A stretch of 64,000 nucleotides of DNA from Mucilaginibacter phenanthrenivorans (lineage in GTDB: Bacteria > Bacteroidota > Bacteroidia > Sphingobacteriales > Sphingobacteriaceae): assembly GCF_024721155.1 (NCBI RefSeq), contig NZ_JAHVAP010000006.1:124001-188000 (forward strand). The letters run 5' to 3'. The notes below the pieces were generated by a model. The model had not been told where the DNA came from. It made no database searches and was given only the letters and a program-made list of their open reading frames with translations. A program made the position numbers and the translations under genes. This document shows, in pieces, positions 26,616-35,332 of the stretch (the first letter of the stretch is position 1; every line of letters begins with the position of its first letter).

Positions 26616-26909
26616 TTACTTGGTGATTTTGTTACCTGTACGAACTTTATCAACAAATGTTTTTGCTGGCTTAAAGCTTGGTACAAAATGTTCAGGGATA
26701 ATGATGGCAGTGTTTTTTGAAATATTACGAGCTGTTTTTTTAGCTCTTTTCTTTACTACAAAACTACCGAAACCTCTTACATAAACGTTTTCGCCACCCA
26801 TCATTGAGGATTTCACTACTTTAAAAAACGCCTCAACAGTTTCCTGAACGTCAACTTTCTCAATACCTGTCTTGGATGAGATCTCAGTTATAATTTCTGC
26901 CTTAGTCAT
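26616..26909 (-). CDS. HU-family nucleoid DNA-binding protein
   Basis: 97 residues, matching HU/IHF length. The N-terminal helices (MTKAEIITEISSKTGIEKVD) and the DNA-binding arm (RGFGSFVVKKRAKKTARN) are intact. It bends and compacts DNA. A clear -7 box (TACTTTTG, minus strand) lies about 52 bases upstream. First gene of the HU-TPR-COX24 cluster, divergent from mutY. Confidence 0.95.
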   Translation of the reverse strand: MTKAEIITEISSKTGIEKVDVQETVEAFFKVVKSSMMGGENVYVRGFGSFVVKKRAKKTARNISKNTAIIIPEHFVPSFKPAKTFVDKVRTGNKITK

Positions 26910-26960
26910 ATCTGCTTTTTCTTTTATTTATTATACTATTACTTAACTGATTTGGGGTTG

Positions 26961-26968
26961 CAAAAGTA
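26961..26968 (-). promoter_or_regulatory. probable -7 box of the HU promoter
   Basis: The minus strand reads TACTTTTG, fitting the Bacteroidota consensus TAnnTTTG, 51 bases before the HU ATG. The -33 element is not obvious. Confidence 0.55.
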
Positions 26969-27075
26969 TCTCTTTATTACTAAAGATTGAAATAATTAAC
27001 ATATTTTTTTTATTACACGCTGAATTACAGCCCCAAGGCAGCAAATTTAGCGTTAAAATGCAGCCTTTTACTTAT

Positions 27076-27083
27076 TACTTTTG
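27076..27083 (+). promoter_or_regulatory. probable -7 box of the mutY promoter
   Basis: TACTTTTG fits TAnnTTTG and ends six bases before the mutY ATG at 27090. Initiation about seven bases downstream would give a leaderless or nearly leaderless mRNA. It also argues against the TTG at 27081 as start. Confidence 0.55.
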
Positions 27084-27089
27084 CCTCCG

Positions 27090-28136
27090 ATGAATTTTAA
27101 CAACGAGCTGACACAATGGTACCTTGAAAACAAGCGCGACCTGCCGTGGCGAAACACAACAGACGCTTATACTATATGGTTATCGGAAATTATTTTACAA
27201 CAAACCCGCGTAGAGCAGGGCTTACCTTATTTTAACCGTTTTGTTGAAAAATATCCAAATGTTAGCGCCTTTGCCGCCGCCAATGAAGACGACATCCTGA
27301 AGCTTTGGCAGGGCCTGGGTTATTACAGCCGCGGGAGGAACATGCTAAAAACCGCCCAACTTGTCCAGGAGCTTTACGATGGCGAATTTCCGCAAAGTTA
27401 TGACCAGCTTATTAAATTGAAGGGGATCGGCGAATACACCGCAGCAGCTATCGCCTCATTTTCGGCAAACGAAGCCAAGGCAGTGGTGGACGGGAATGTT
27501 TACCGGGTACTGGCGCGCTATCTTGGCATTGACGAACCTATAAACAGCACAAAAGGAAAAAAAATATTTCAACAAGCGGCAAACGATTTTCTTAATAAGA
27601 AAAACCCGGGATTACATAACCAGGCGATGATGGAGTTTGGCGCCACAGTTTGCAAGCCAAAAAATCCGGCATGCGGCATTTGCCCTGTCCGCACAGGCTG
27701 CTATGCATTTACGCACAATGCCATTAACACACTTCCGGTTAAGCTGAATAAGTTAAAGATTCGAGAACGATACTTCAGTTACTTCTTGATAGCAGACGAT
27801 CATAAAGTACTGATTAACAAAAGGAACCATTCTGATATTTGGGCAAATATGTACGATCTGCCGTTAATAGAAACCCCCGCCATGGTTTCCACCGAGGAAC
27901 TTTTCACCCATCCGCAAGTGGTTGATTTTTTTGGCAACGAACTTAAAATCTCTGAAATTTCTCCTGTAAAAAAGCACGTACTTACGCATCAAAGGTTATA
28001 TGTCCGCCTCATCATATTGCAAAATCAACCCATAAAATTACAGGAGAACTGGTTTTATACGCCTGTTGAAAATATTAAAAACATAGCACTGCCCAGGATC
28101 ATATTTATATTTCTAAAAAATATTTTTAATTTGTAA
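27090..28136 (+). CDS. mutY: A/G-specific adenine DNA glycosylase
   Basis: 348 residues from the ATG at 27090. It removes adenine mispaired with 8-oxoguanine. The catalytic Glu is E33 (SEIILQQTR), the helix-hairpin-helix is KGIGEYTAAAI (111-121), the catalytic Asp is D134 (VVDGNV), and the [4Fe-4S] ligands are C188-x6-C195-x2-C198-x5-C204. A NUDIX-like C-terminal domain follows. It is followed 27 bases later by ssb, a common Bacteroidota order. Confidence 0.96.
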   Translation: MNFNNELTQWYLENKRDLPWRNTTDAYTIWLSEIILQQTRVEQGLPYFNRFVEKYPNVSAFAAANEDDILKLWQGLGYYSRGRNMLKTAQLVQELYDGEFPQSYDQLIKLKGIGEYTAAAIASFSANEAKAVVDGNVYRVLARYLGIDEPINSTKGKKIFQQAANDFLNKKNPGLHNQAMMEFGATVCKPKNPACGICPVRTGCYAFTHNAINTLPVKLNKLKIRERYFSYFLIADDHKVLINKRNHSDIWANMYDLPLIETPAMVSTEELFTHPQVVDFFGNELKISEISPVKKHVLTHQRLYVRLIILQNQPIKLQENWFYTPVENIKNIALPRIIFIFLKNIFNL

Positions 28137-28163
28137 TATATTTTTTGTTGCTTTACAATATAT

Positions 28164-28574
28164 ATGTCTGGCGTTAATAAAGTTATATTAGTGGGTCACC
28201 TGGGTAAGGATCCGGAGGCCCGTTCTTTAGAGGGTGGTGTTTCAGTAGTGAGTTTTCCATTAGCAACTTCCGAAAGTTTTAACAAGGATGGGCGCAAGGT
28301 TGAACAAACCGAATGGCACAATATTGTTATGTGGCGTGGGCTGGCTGATGTGGCTGCAAAGTTTCTGCAAAAAGGCAAGCTTGTTTATATCGAGGGCAAA
28401 CTACGCACCCGCTCATTTGAAGACAAGGAAGGCATAAAAAAATACACCACAGAAGTAGTTGCAGAAAACTTTACCTTGCTCGGCCGCAAAACCGATTTTG
28501 AGGGTGATGGCATAGGAAGATCTACTGCAAAGGCATCGGATGGAATTGCAGATTCGGACACTGTATCTTATTGA
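28164..28574 (+). CDS. ssb: single-stranded DNA-binding protein
   Basis: 136 residues. The OB fold is complete (MSGVNKVILVGHLGKDPEAR to VVAENFTLLGRK). The C-terminal tail is short and ends in ADSDTVSY, without the acidic DDxPF tip that normally recruits repair proteins and is essential in the housekeeping SSB of E. coli. This may be a secondary SSB or a lineage-specific tail. It is directly downstream of mutY and followed by a terminator. Confidence 0.93.
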   Translation: MSGVNKVILVGHLGKDPEARSLEGGVSVVSFPLATSESFNKDGRKVEQTEWHNIVMWRGLADVAAKFLQKGKLVYIEGKLRTRSFEDKEGIKKYTTEVVAENFTLLGRKTDFEGDGIGRSTAKASDGIADSDTVSY

Positions 28575-28594
28575 ACCAATTATAACTATAAATA

Positions 28595-28626
28595 AAAAGC
28601 CACGCAGGGTATTCCTCGTGGCTTTT
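28595..28626 (+). terminator. intrinsic terminator of ssb
   Basis: AAAAGCCACG (28595-28604) pairs with CGTGGCTTTT (28617-28626), giving a hairpin with a T-rich 3' arm. Confidence 0.85.
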
Positions 28627-28637
28627 GTTGTTCAATA

Positions 28638-28749
28638 TGTCATTGCGAGGTACGAAGCAACCGCGAACTATGCAAGACTACTTGCAGGTTATACACCTTT
28701 CTATTCGCCCTTTAAGTTCGCGGTTGCCGCGCTATCACTCGCAATGACA
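28638..28749. repeat. CATTGCGAG-family palindromic repeat, copy 3
   Basis: TGTCATTGCGAG at the left and CTCGCAATGACA at the right are perfect inverted arms; inner GCAACCGCGAAC / GTTCGCGGTTGC also pair. It lies between the ssb terminator and the stop of the peptidase gene. Confidence 0.85.
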
Positions 28750-28760
28750 ATATGGCGGTA

Positions 28761-30950
28761 TTATCTACCCCCCGGAGGGCAATGCTCCTTCAAATATTGC
28801 GTATAAAGCGTACGTAAATGCAAGCTGGTACCCGGCCCTTCATAAATACCATGCGACCTGTTAGGGTACGACATCAGCTGGAACTGCCTGTTATATTTAA
28901 CCAGTTCGTTGATCAGCATCTCTGCATTTTTATAATGTACGTTATCATCGCCTGTGCCATGTACGTACAGCAAATTACCACGTAGATTTTTAGCATAAGT
29001 TATAGGTGAGCCTTTTATAAATACCTGGCGGCTTTCGTCGTCAATGGGCACACCCATGTAACGCTCCTGGTAAATATTATCATAAGTAAGCTGCCATCCT
29101 ACTGCTGCAACTGCTATCCCTGTTTTATATATTTCAGGGTGCTGGAACATCAGGTTAAGCGTACAGGAGCCACCGCCGCTCCATCCCCAAACTGCTACGC
29201 GGGTTGAATCGATGAAAGGCCATTTCAGGATCTCCTTTGCGCCCATGGCCTGGTCCTCAATATTCACAATACCTATGTTTTTGTAAATAGATTTACGCCA
29301 CGCAGCTCCTTTAGGCGCCGGTGTACCCCGGTTATCAAGCGACATATAGATATAGCCATCATTTGCCATATTGCCAACGTACTCGCCGTTCATCCCATTT
29401 CCATAGGCATCATTAACAGTTGCGCCTGCCGGCTCGCTGTAAACATAAAATACAACCGGGTATTTTTTTGTCGGGTCGAAGTTGGTTGGTTTAACCATCC
29501 AGCCGTCCATTTCCACGCCATCAACTGTTTTCACTTTAAAAAACTCGGGCTTGTTTTTGGCTTCGGTATTTAATTTAATAGGCGCACCGCTGATGTGTTT
29601 ATGATCGGGTAAGCTTATTACCTCACTTAAGTAAGGCGTATAAATGTTAGAGAAGGTATGCAAGCCGATCTTTCCGTTTGGAGAAATCTCATAAATATGC
29701 GTTCCCGGCTGATCTGCCGGTGTAACGCGCTCAGCCTTGCCACCGCTCAGTTTAATACGATAAAGATATCGTTGAGTAGCATTATCCGGCGACGCCATAA
29801 AATAAACATAGCCGCCTGCCTCGTCAATAAGATTTAGGGATTCTACATCGTAGTCACCCTTGGTGATCAGCGTTTCCTTACCATCCCTGTCGATTTTTGA
29901 AATATGTCTCCAGCCATCCTTTTCGCTGATCCATAAAAAATCCTTGCCTTTGTTTATCCATTCCCATCCTACCGGGTCGCCGTCGTTCCATCGTGATTTA
30001 CCATCAATCCAGGCTTTATCAGTTTCGCTATGGATCACCCTTGCCGTCCCATTCGATATGTTAGCTGTGAAGATCTTGCTTTCTGTTTGTGCCCGGTTCA
30101 GTTGTTCCAGGATGATCTCGTTTGAACTGGTTGTCCATTCCATTCGTGGGATATAATGCTGGATCGCATCGCCCGGAATGTTCATCCAGGTTATTTTACC
30201 GGAGGTAACATCAACCACCGCAATTTTGCATGAGCTTGGATTTTCGCCTGCAACAGGATACTCAACCGGAACCACATATGGATAGATAGAGTCCGTAGTG
30301 TTCAGCATCAAATATTTTTTGGTGCTGGCGGCATCTATCTGCCAGTAAGCAATACTCCTGCTATCAGGCGACCAGCGGAAACCATCCCGGCAATCAAATT
30401 CTTCCTCATAAGCCCAATCGAATGTACCATTGATAAGGGTTTTGGTACCATCAGTAGTTAGTTGTTTAACCGCACCTGTTGCTAAATCTTCTGTAAAAAT
30501 ATTGTGCTCGCTAACATAGGCTGCCTTCGTACCATCAGGCGATAACTTGGCAAACATCAGGGATGATACCGGCCGTGCAGTTCCTATTTGTTTCAGGGTT
30601 TTGGCGGTCATGTCATACACCCAATAATCGCCACGGGTATTATAGCGCCAAACACGTTGTGTATTGGTAAATATCAAAACCTTTTTTCCATCGTCCGATA
30701 GGAAGAAGTTGGCCACCTTAAGCGGACTTTTCCCCGGAGGGGTTAGCATTTCTGTAGATACTATAACTGTTTTCTTTTCCGGATCGCGGGTATCCAGTTC
30801 TACTATGCCAGACGCTTGCTGGCGATAATATTGATAACCATCAGCAGCCCAGTGCGTTTTGCTGCGCTGCGCCATCGCGGTCAGCTGCGAAAGCATTAGT
30901 ACCAAAATAATAAGAGGTACTAACCTCATTCTGTAAATTTTAATAATCAT
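28761..30950 (-). CDS. dipeptidyl peptidase IV-type S9 serine peptidase
   Basis: 729 residues with a signal peptide (cleavage near TAMAQ; the ATG at 30929 is an alternative start). The N-terminal beta-propeller (DPPIV_N) includes the paired-Glu region YEEEFDCRDGFRWSPDSR; the C-terminal alpha/beta hydrolase domain has the nucleophile motif GWSGGGS, then GTGDDNVH and NRSHGI for the catalytic Asp and His. It removes X-Pro or X-Ala dipeptides from peptide N-termini in the periplasm. Single gene, divergent from the serine hydrolase. Confidence 0.94.
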   Translation of the reverse strand: MIIKIYRMRLVPLIILVLMLSQLTAMAQRSKTHWAADGYQYYRQQASGIVELDTRDPEKKTVIVSTEMLTPPGKSPLKVANFFLSDDGKKVLIFTNTQRVWRYNTRGDYWVYDMTAKTLKQIGTARPVSSLMFAKLSPDGTKAAYVSEHNIFTEDLATGAVKQLTTDGTKTLINGTFDWAYEEEFDCRDGFRWSPDSRSIAYWQIDAASTKKYLMLNTTDSIYPYVVPVEYPVAGENPSSCKIAVVDVTSGKITWMNIPGDAIQHYIPRMEWTTSSNEIILEQLNRAQTESKIFTANISNGTARVIHSETDKAWIDGKSRWNDGDPVGWEWINKGKDFLWISEKDGWRHISKIDRDGKETLITKGDYDVESLNLIDEAGGYVYFMASPDNATQRYLYRIKLSGGKAERVTPADQPGTHIYEISPNGKIGLHTFSNIYTPYLSEVISLPDHKHISGAPIKLNTEAKNKPEFFKVKTVDGVEMDGWMVKPTNFDPTKKYPVVFYVYSEPAGATVNDAYGNGMNGEYVGNMANDGYIYMSLDNRGTPAPKGAAWRKSIYKNIGIVNIEDQAMGAKEILKWPFIDSTRVAVWGWSGGGSCTLNLMFQHPEIYKTGIAVAAVGWQLTYDNIYQERYMGVPIDDESRQVFIKGSPITYAKNLRGNLLYVHGTGDDNVHYKNAEMLINELVKYNRQFQLMSYPNRSHGIYEGPGTSLHLRTLYTQYLKEHCPPGGR

Positions 30951-31041
30951 TGATTTAGTTTTTGTTTATTTTGTTCAGAAATAATCCTGCCGTAAATTTT
31001 CCGTTAAATTAGCACATTAATATGTGTAATAAATACCTGTA

Positions 31042-32571
31042 ATGAAAAAAATACTTGTTGTATTGTCCATCTTTTTTATCGCCGTTTCGTTCACTTTCGC
31101 ACAAAAGATCGACAGGAGTAAATTTTTACGGGATAGCCTCGATTTCTATATAAACCGCTCATTAACCAACTGGCGCATCCCCGGCGCTGCCGTTTGTATT
31201 GTTAAGGATAACAAAATTGTATTGATGAAAGCATATGGTATTAAAGAGCTTGGGCAGCCTGCCAAGGTCGACATCAATACATTGTTTATGATAGGCAGTA
31301 ATACCAAGGCATTTACCGCAACTGCTCTAGCCATGCTGCAAGCCAACAAAAAGCTGTCGCTGGATGATAAGGTTACCAAATACCTGCCGCAATTTAAGCT
31401 GGAGGATAAAGCCGCCGGCGAAATGGCCGTCATTCGCGACCTGCTGTGTCATCGACTCGGCTTCCAGACCTTCCAGGGCGATTTCACCTTTTATAACACT
31501 AATTTAACCCGCGCCGATGTTATTCAAAGGCTTGGTACGTTAAAGGCAGCCTATCCGTTCCGTACCAAATGGGGTTATACCAACGCGGCGTTTTTAACCG
31601 CAGGCGAGATCATTCCTGTGGTTACCGGGAAGCCCTGGGAAACCTATATAAAGGAAAATATTTTTGCCCCACTGGGGATGAGCAATACACTGGCATTAAG
31701 CGCCGAACTGCCAAAATCATTGAACAGGACAGTGCCGCACACGCTTATCGATGGCCGTTTGTCGCCCATCCCCTATTGCCAGATAGACGCGCTGGCCCCG
31801 GCAGGAGGCATTAGCTCGTCCATAAATGACATGAGCAAATGGATCTACACCTTGCTTGATAATGGCAAGGTTGGTGCAAGGCAGGTGATCCCCGCTGCAG
31901 CCATAGCAGCCACCCGCCAGCCACAGGATATTGTTGGTAATGTAAACCACCTGAATGGCGAAAGTGATTACGAGCTTTATGGCCTCGGCTGGTTTATACA
32001 GGATTATGCAGGGCATCACCTGGTTATGCACGATGGCGGGGTAAACGGTTATCTATCCTCGGTTACCCTGGTACCTAAAGACAACCTGGGCATAGTTATA
32101 TTAACCAATACCGACCAAAACGAATTTTACGACGCATTGCGCTGGGAGATAATGGACGCATATTTTAAACTCCAATACCGTGACTATACTGATACCTATT
32201 TAGCGGCGTATAAAAATAATTCAGCAACTGAGCAAGCTGCTGATAAAAAGCTAAGGGATTCCGTGGCGTTAAATCGTCCGCCTGCTTTATCGGCCTCAAG
32301 CTACACGGGTAAATATGTGAATGATTTTTATGGATCCTTAACCATTACCCAGGGCGAGAACAATGACCTGGAGATCCGCTTTGAGCATCACCCCAAGATG
32401 TATACGCACCTGCAGCCCCTGGGCGGGAATCGCTTTTATGCAACGTTCTCCGACCCCACCTTAGGCAAGGCAGTTTTTCCATTTACTGTACAAAACGGCA
32501 CGGTAAAAAGCATTCACGTTAAGGTTGCCGATTTTGTGGAGCAGGGAGCTTATGATTTTAGGAAGGAGTGA
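31042..32571 (+). CDS. exported beta-lactamase-fold serine hydrolase (class C / PBP-like)
   Basis: 509 residues. Signal peptide cleaved near TFAQ. The acyl-enzyme motif is S86-N-T-K89 and the second motif is Y179-T-N181; HDGGVNGY near residue 332 supplies the third. The C-terminal 120 residues form a DUF3471-like lipocalin-type domain. The family includes esterases, D-aminopeptidases and carboxypeptidases as well as lactamases, so substrate is unknown; a resistance function should not be assumed. Confidence 0.9.
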   Translation: MKKILVVLSIFFIAVSFTFAQKIDRSKFLRDSLDFYINRSLTNWRIPGAAVCIVKDNKIVLMKAYGIKELGQPAKVDINTLFMIGSNTKAFTATALAMLQANKKLSLDDKVTKYLPQFKLEDKAAGEMAVIRDLLCHRLGFQTFQGDFTFYNTNLTRADVIQRLGTLKAAYPFRTKWGYTNAAFLTAGEIIPVVTGKPWETYIKENIFAPLGMSNTLALSAELPKSLNRTVPHTLIDGRLSPIPYCQIDALAPAGGISSSINDMSKWIYTLLDNGKVGARQVIPAAAIAATRQPQDIVGNVNHLNGESDYELYGLGWFIQDYAGHHLVMHDGGVNGYLSSVTLVPKDNLGIVILTNTDQNEFYDALRWEIMDAYFKLQYRDYTDTYLAAYKNNSATEQAADKKLRDSVALNRPPALSASSYTGKYVNDFYGSLTITQGENNDLEIRFEHHPKMYTHLQPLGGNRFYATFSDPTLGKAVFPFTVQNGTVKSIHVKVADFVEQGAYDFRKE

Positions 32572-32582
32572 TTTTTGATTTG

Positions 32583-32713
32583 TTTTGTCATTCTGAGCGA
32601 GAGCGAAGAATCTTGAAAGAGCGAAAAGTCTGCGTGCGATAAGTAGTCGGTATACCTTGCTATCGTGAATGTCGCTTACTGAAGATTCTTCGCTCTCGCT
32701 CAGAATGACAAAA
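32583..32713. repeat. TCATTCTGAGCG palindrome with perfect 31-base arms
   Basis: Positions 32583-32613 and 32683-32713 are exact reverse complements over 31 bases (TTTTGTCATTCTGAGCGAGA is the first part). They enclose a 69-base loop and lie between convergent genes. Confidence 0.92.
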
Positions 32714-32751
32714 GATGCTTTTTATTTTTAAAACACCACTATCAAACCCAC

Positions 32752-32783
32752 AAAAAAAGGATTGCCCTTCGCCAGGCAATCCT
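32752..32783 (-). terminator. intrinsic terminator of the GMC locus
   Basis: AGGATTGCC (32758-32766) pairs with GGCAATCCT (32775-32783). Reading on the minus strand, the hairpin is followed by a run of T (A-run at 32752-32758 on plus), as needed for the minus-strand operon. Confidence 0.85.
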
Positions 32784-32827
32784 ATAATCCTTATCTCCTA
32801 AAAATCTTAGTTCAATCTTAGTTTAGT

Positions 32828-33478
32828 TTACCATTTATTTCCCCATGGGTCCTGGATGTCGTATTGCTTTAGCACATCGGCCGGTACGCCATCCCATTTG
32901 CCTGGCGAGTTGCCCACATAACCCAAATCTTCAATACCTATTTTAGAGGTATAGAAACCTGACGCGGTTAAATCGCGCATCCGGTTAAAAAAGGAAACAC
33001 CCTGCGCCATTTCCGGCTTGGCTTTTTTAGGATAAGCAATTTCCGTTACCATTTCAATTTGCTGGCTGCTGCTGGCATCAACAAAGGTTTTGCCATAACG
33101 ATTCAGGCATTGCAGGTCTAACCAGCGCAGGCCGCCGCGCATCGGCGTTTGATGATCGGGCATGTCCTTTACAATAAACTCAATAAAGGCGGGCACCTTC
33201 GCATCCGACGCACTGCCTGAGCGGGCATCCTTTGGAATAATGATATCGCCCAATACAGTTATTGTGGCCATTTCATGGTCGTTGAAGAATTTCTCAGCAT
33301 TAAGCTTTTTTTCAAGTTCAACTTCAAAGGGCTGCCTGCCTGTGGTGTCGCCGGCTGCAGCGCCTGTACCGGTGCTGTCTTCTGCTAATTTATTATCTTT
33401 TGGCTTACAGGCCTCCAGCAGGATCCCTGTTGAAAGGGTACCGAAGCCTATAGCTTTTAGGGAATCGCGTCTGTTCAT
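32828..33478 (-). CDS. gluconate 2-dehydrogenase subunit 3-type small subunit, Tat lipoprotein
   Basis: 216 residues. The N-terminus combines a twin-arginine motif (NRRDSLKAIG) with a lipobox (LLEAC). The rest matches the subunit-3 family that partners GMC dehydrogenases and may carry them across the membrane folded. Its gene follows the GMC gene by ten bases. By analogy with LacC of the glucoside 3-dehydrogenase complex, it is needed for export or assembly of the catalytic subunit. The cytochrome c partner is not in the window. Confidence 0.88.
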   Translation of the reverse strand: MNRRDSLKAIGFGTLSTGILLEACKPKDNKLAEDSTGTGAAAGDTTGRQPFEVELEKKLNAEKFFNDHEMATITVLGDIIIPKDARSGSASDAKVPAFIEFIVKDMPDHQTPMRGGLRWLDLQCLNRYGKTFVDASSSQQIEMVTEIAYPKKAKPEMAQGVSFFNRMRDLTASGFYTSKIGIEDLGYVGNSPGKWDGVPADVLKQYDIQDPWGNKW

Positions 33479-33488
33479 GTTGTAATGA

Positions 33489-35234
33489 TTAAACGTTAAT
33501 TTTTTTACGTTGAGCTAAAATGTATTCTGCGGTGCGCATGCTTAATGCCAATATAGTCCAGGTAGCATTTTTGTCGCCTTGCTGTACAAACGGCGCTGCA
33601 TCTACCACAAACAAGTTCTTGCAATCATGTGCCTGGCTGTATTTATTTAAGGCCGATTTTTTAGGATCATCGCCCATGCGCACGGTACCAACCTCATGGA
33701 TGATCATGCCGGGAGCTTCCAAACCGTAGCTGGTTTCCTTTCCGGCAGGAGGGCCATAAATAGCCCCACCCATGTTGTGCATAATTTCCTGGAAGGTATC
33801 CTGCATGTGTTTGGCCTGGTTTATCTCATAGTCGCTCCATTTGTAGTGGAAACGCAAAACAGGGATCCCGAATTTATCAACCACATCCGGGTCAATCTCG
33901 CAATAGTTGTCATAACGGGCAATGGCCGTACCACGACCAGCCATGCCAAAGCCGGTTCCGTAAAAACGACGGTAGTCATTTTTCAGATCAGCGCCAAAAC
34001 CACCGGCTTCCTTCATTTTGCCGTCCTTACCCGGCACAACACCATTCATATCCTGGATACCGCCGCTAAAGCCGTAGCCCGGCATGTGTAAACCACCACC
34101 AAACTCGATGTGGTAACCACGCGGAAAATTCAGTTTTTTATTATCTTTTACCCACGGACCATAAATATGCACACTGCCCACACCGTCTTCGTTATAACGC
34201 TTACGGTCCATCAGTTCAGGCAGCCAGCCACCTGCGCTTGATCCGGTTGAATCATGCAGGTATCTTCCAACTACCCCGCTGCTGTTTGCCAGTCCATTAG
34301 GGTGTTTTGACGATTTTGAGTTAAGCAGCAACCTGGCTGATTCGCCGGCGCTTGCACCTAAAATAACGATGCCCGCCTTTACCTGGTATTCCTGCATGTC
34401 CTCCTTGCTGATGTACGATACACCTGTTGCCAGGCCATTGTCATCAGTAAGCACTTCGCGTACCATCGCGTTAGCAATAACCTTTAAATTCCCTGTTTTT
34501 ATAGCCGGGATAACCAGGCATGATGACGAAGAAAAATCGCCATAAACTTTACAGCTACGTCCGCACTGTCCGCAAAAGAAACATGCTCCACGGTCCTTAT
34601 TACCCGGCAAAGCTTCTGTAAGTACAGACCCACGACCAGCAATTACCTTAACGCCCGCCTTTGCAGCACCTTTTTTAATGTAAAGTTCGTTCAACCTTGG
34701 CTTTGGCGGCGGTAAAAATATGCCGTCCGGCTCATTTGGCAAACCTTCAACGGTACCGTAAACACCAATCATACGGTCAACTTTATCATAAAATGGTTTT
34801 ACATCATCATAGCTGATCGGCCAGTCGTCTGTTAAACCATCAAGGTGATGTCCCTTAAAATCATCTGGGCCCATACGTAACGAAATACGGCCCCAGTGAT
34901 TGGTACGGCCACCCAGCATCCGCGAGCGGAACCAATGGAATTCCGTGTTGTCCTTTGTAGTGTAAGGCTCCCCCTCAATTTGCCAGCCACCGTAGGCAGC
35001 ATCAAAATCGCCGAAGTAACGGGTAGTTCCCGCACCGCGACGGGCCGACTCATACGGCCATTTTAATTGAAGCGAGTCTTTAGCCGGATCGAAAAACGGA
35101 CCAGCCTCCAGCATTAAAACTTTTAAACCGGCATGAGCCAACACATATCCTGCCATGCCGCCACCTGCACCCGAGCCAACAATTATAGCGTCGTATACGG
35201 TTGCCGATTTTTTAATTTGTATGTTATTATCCAT
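33489..35234 (-). CDS. GMC-type FAD oxidoreductase (sugar dehydrogenase large subunit)
   Basis: About 581 residues from the ATG at 35234 (MDNNIQIKK); the frame extends to 35255 but those seven codons lie in a GTCATTGGTCATT repeat. The FAD motif GSGAGGG is at 20-26. A four-cysteine cluster CFFCGQCGRSC near 220 resembles the Fe-S ligand region of FAD-dependent glucose and glucoside dehydrogenases. The C-terminal HEVGTVRMG supplies the active-site His. It probably oxidises sugars or glycosides at C3 in the periplasm together with the small subunit downstream. Confidence 0.9.
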   Translation of the reverse strand: MDNNIQIKKSATVYDAIIVGSGAGGGMAGYVLAHAGLKVLMLEAGPFFDPAKDSLQLKWPYESARRGAGTTRYFGDFDAAYGGWQIEGEPYTTKDNTEFHWFRSRMLGGRTNHWGRISLRMGPDDFKGHHLDGLTDDWPISYDDVKPFYDKVDRMIGVYGTVEGLPNEPDGIFLPPPKPRLNELYIKKGAAKAGVKVIAGRGSVLTEALPGNKDRGACFFCGQCGRSCKVYGDFSSSSCLVIPAIKTGNLKVIANAMVREVLTDDNGLATGVSYISKEDMQEYQVKAGIVILGASAGESARLLLNSKSSKHPNGLANSSGVVGRYLHDSTGSSAGGWLPELMDRKRYNEDGVGSVHIYGPWVKDNKKLNFPRGYHIEFGGGLHMPGYGFSGGIQDMNGVVPGKDGKMKEAGGFGADLKNDYRRFYGTGFGMAGRGTAIARYDNYCEIDPDVVDKFGIPVLRFHYKWSDYEINQAKHMQDTFQEIMHNMGGAIYGPPAGKETSYGLEAPGMIIHEVGTVRMGDDPKKSALNKYSQAHDCKNLFVVDAAPFVQQGDKNATWTILALSMRTAEYILAQRKKINV

Positions 35235-35325
35235 GTTGTTTTGGTCATTAGGCATTTGTCATTGGTCATTTATTGCCAACAGTACCAAATCGATACTAAC
35301 GACTAATGACCACTAACGAATGGCT
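35235..35325. repeat. GTCATTGGTCATT word repeat with inverted partner
   Basis: TTGGTCATTAGGCATTTGTC and TTGGTCATTT at the left are answered by AACGACTAATGACCACTAAC at the right. It occupies the gap between the DUF1080 and GMC genes and overlaps the apparent 5' extension of the latter. Confidence 0.65.
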
Positions 35326-35332
35326 AAAGTAA

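Noticed and set aside
31042..32571. Serine hydrolase considered as an AmpC antibiotic-resistance beta-lactamase
   Set aside because: The DUF3471-like C-terminal domain and length of 509 residues fit the broad esterase/peptidase branch; no specific evidence for lactam hydrolysis.
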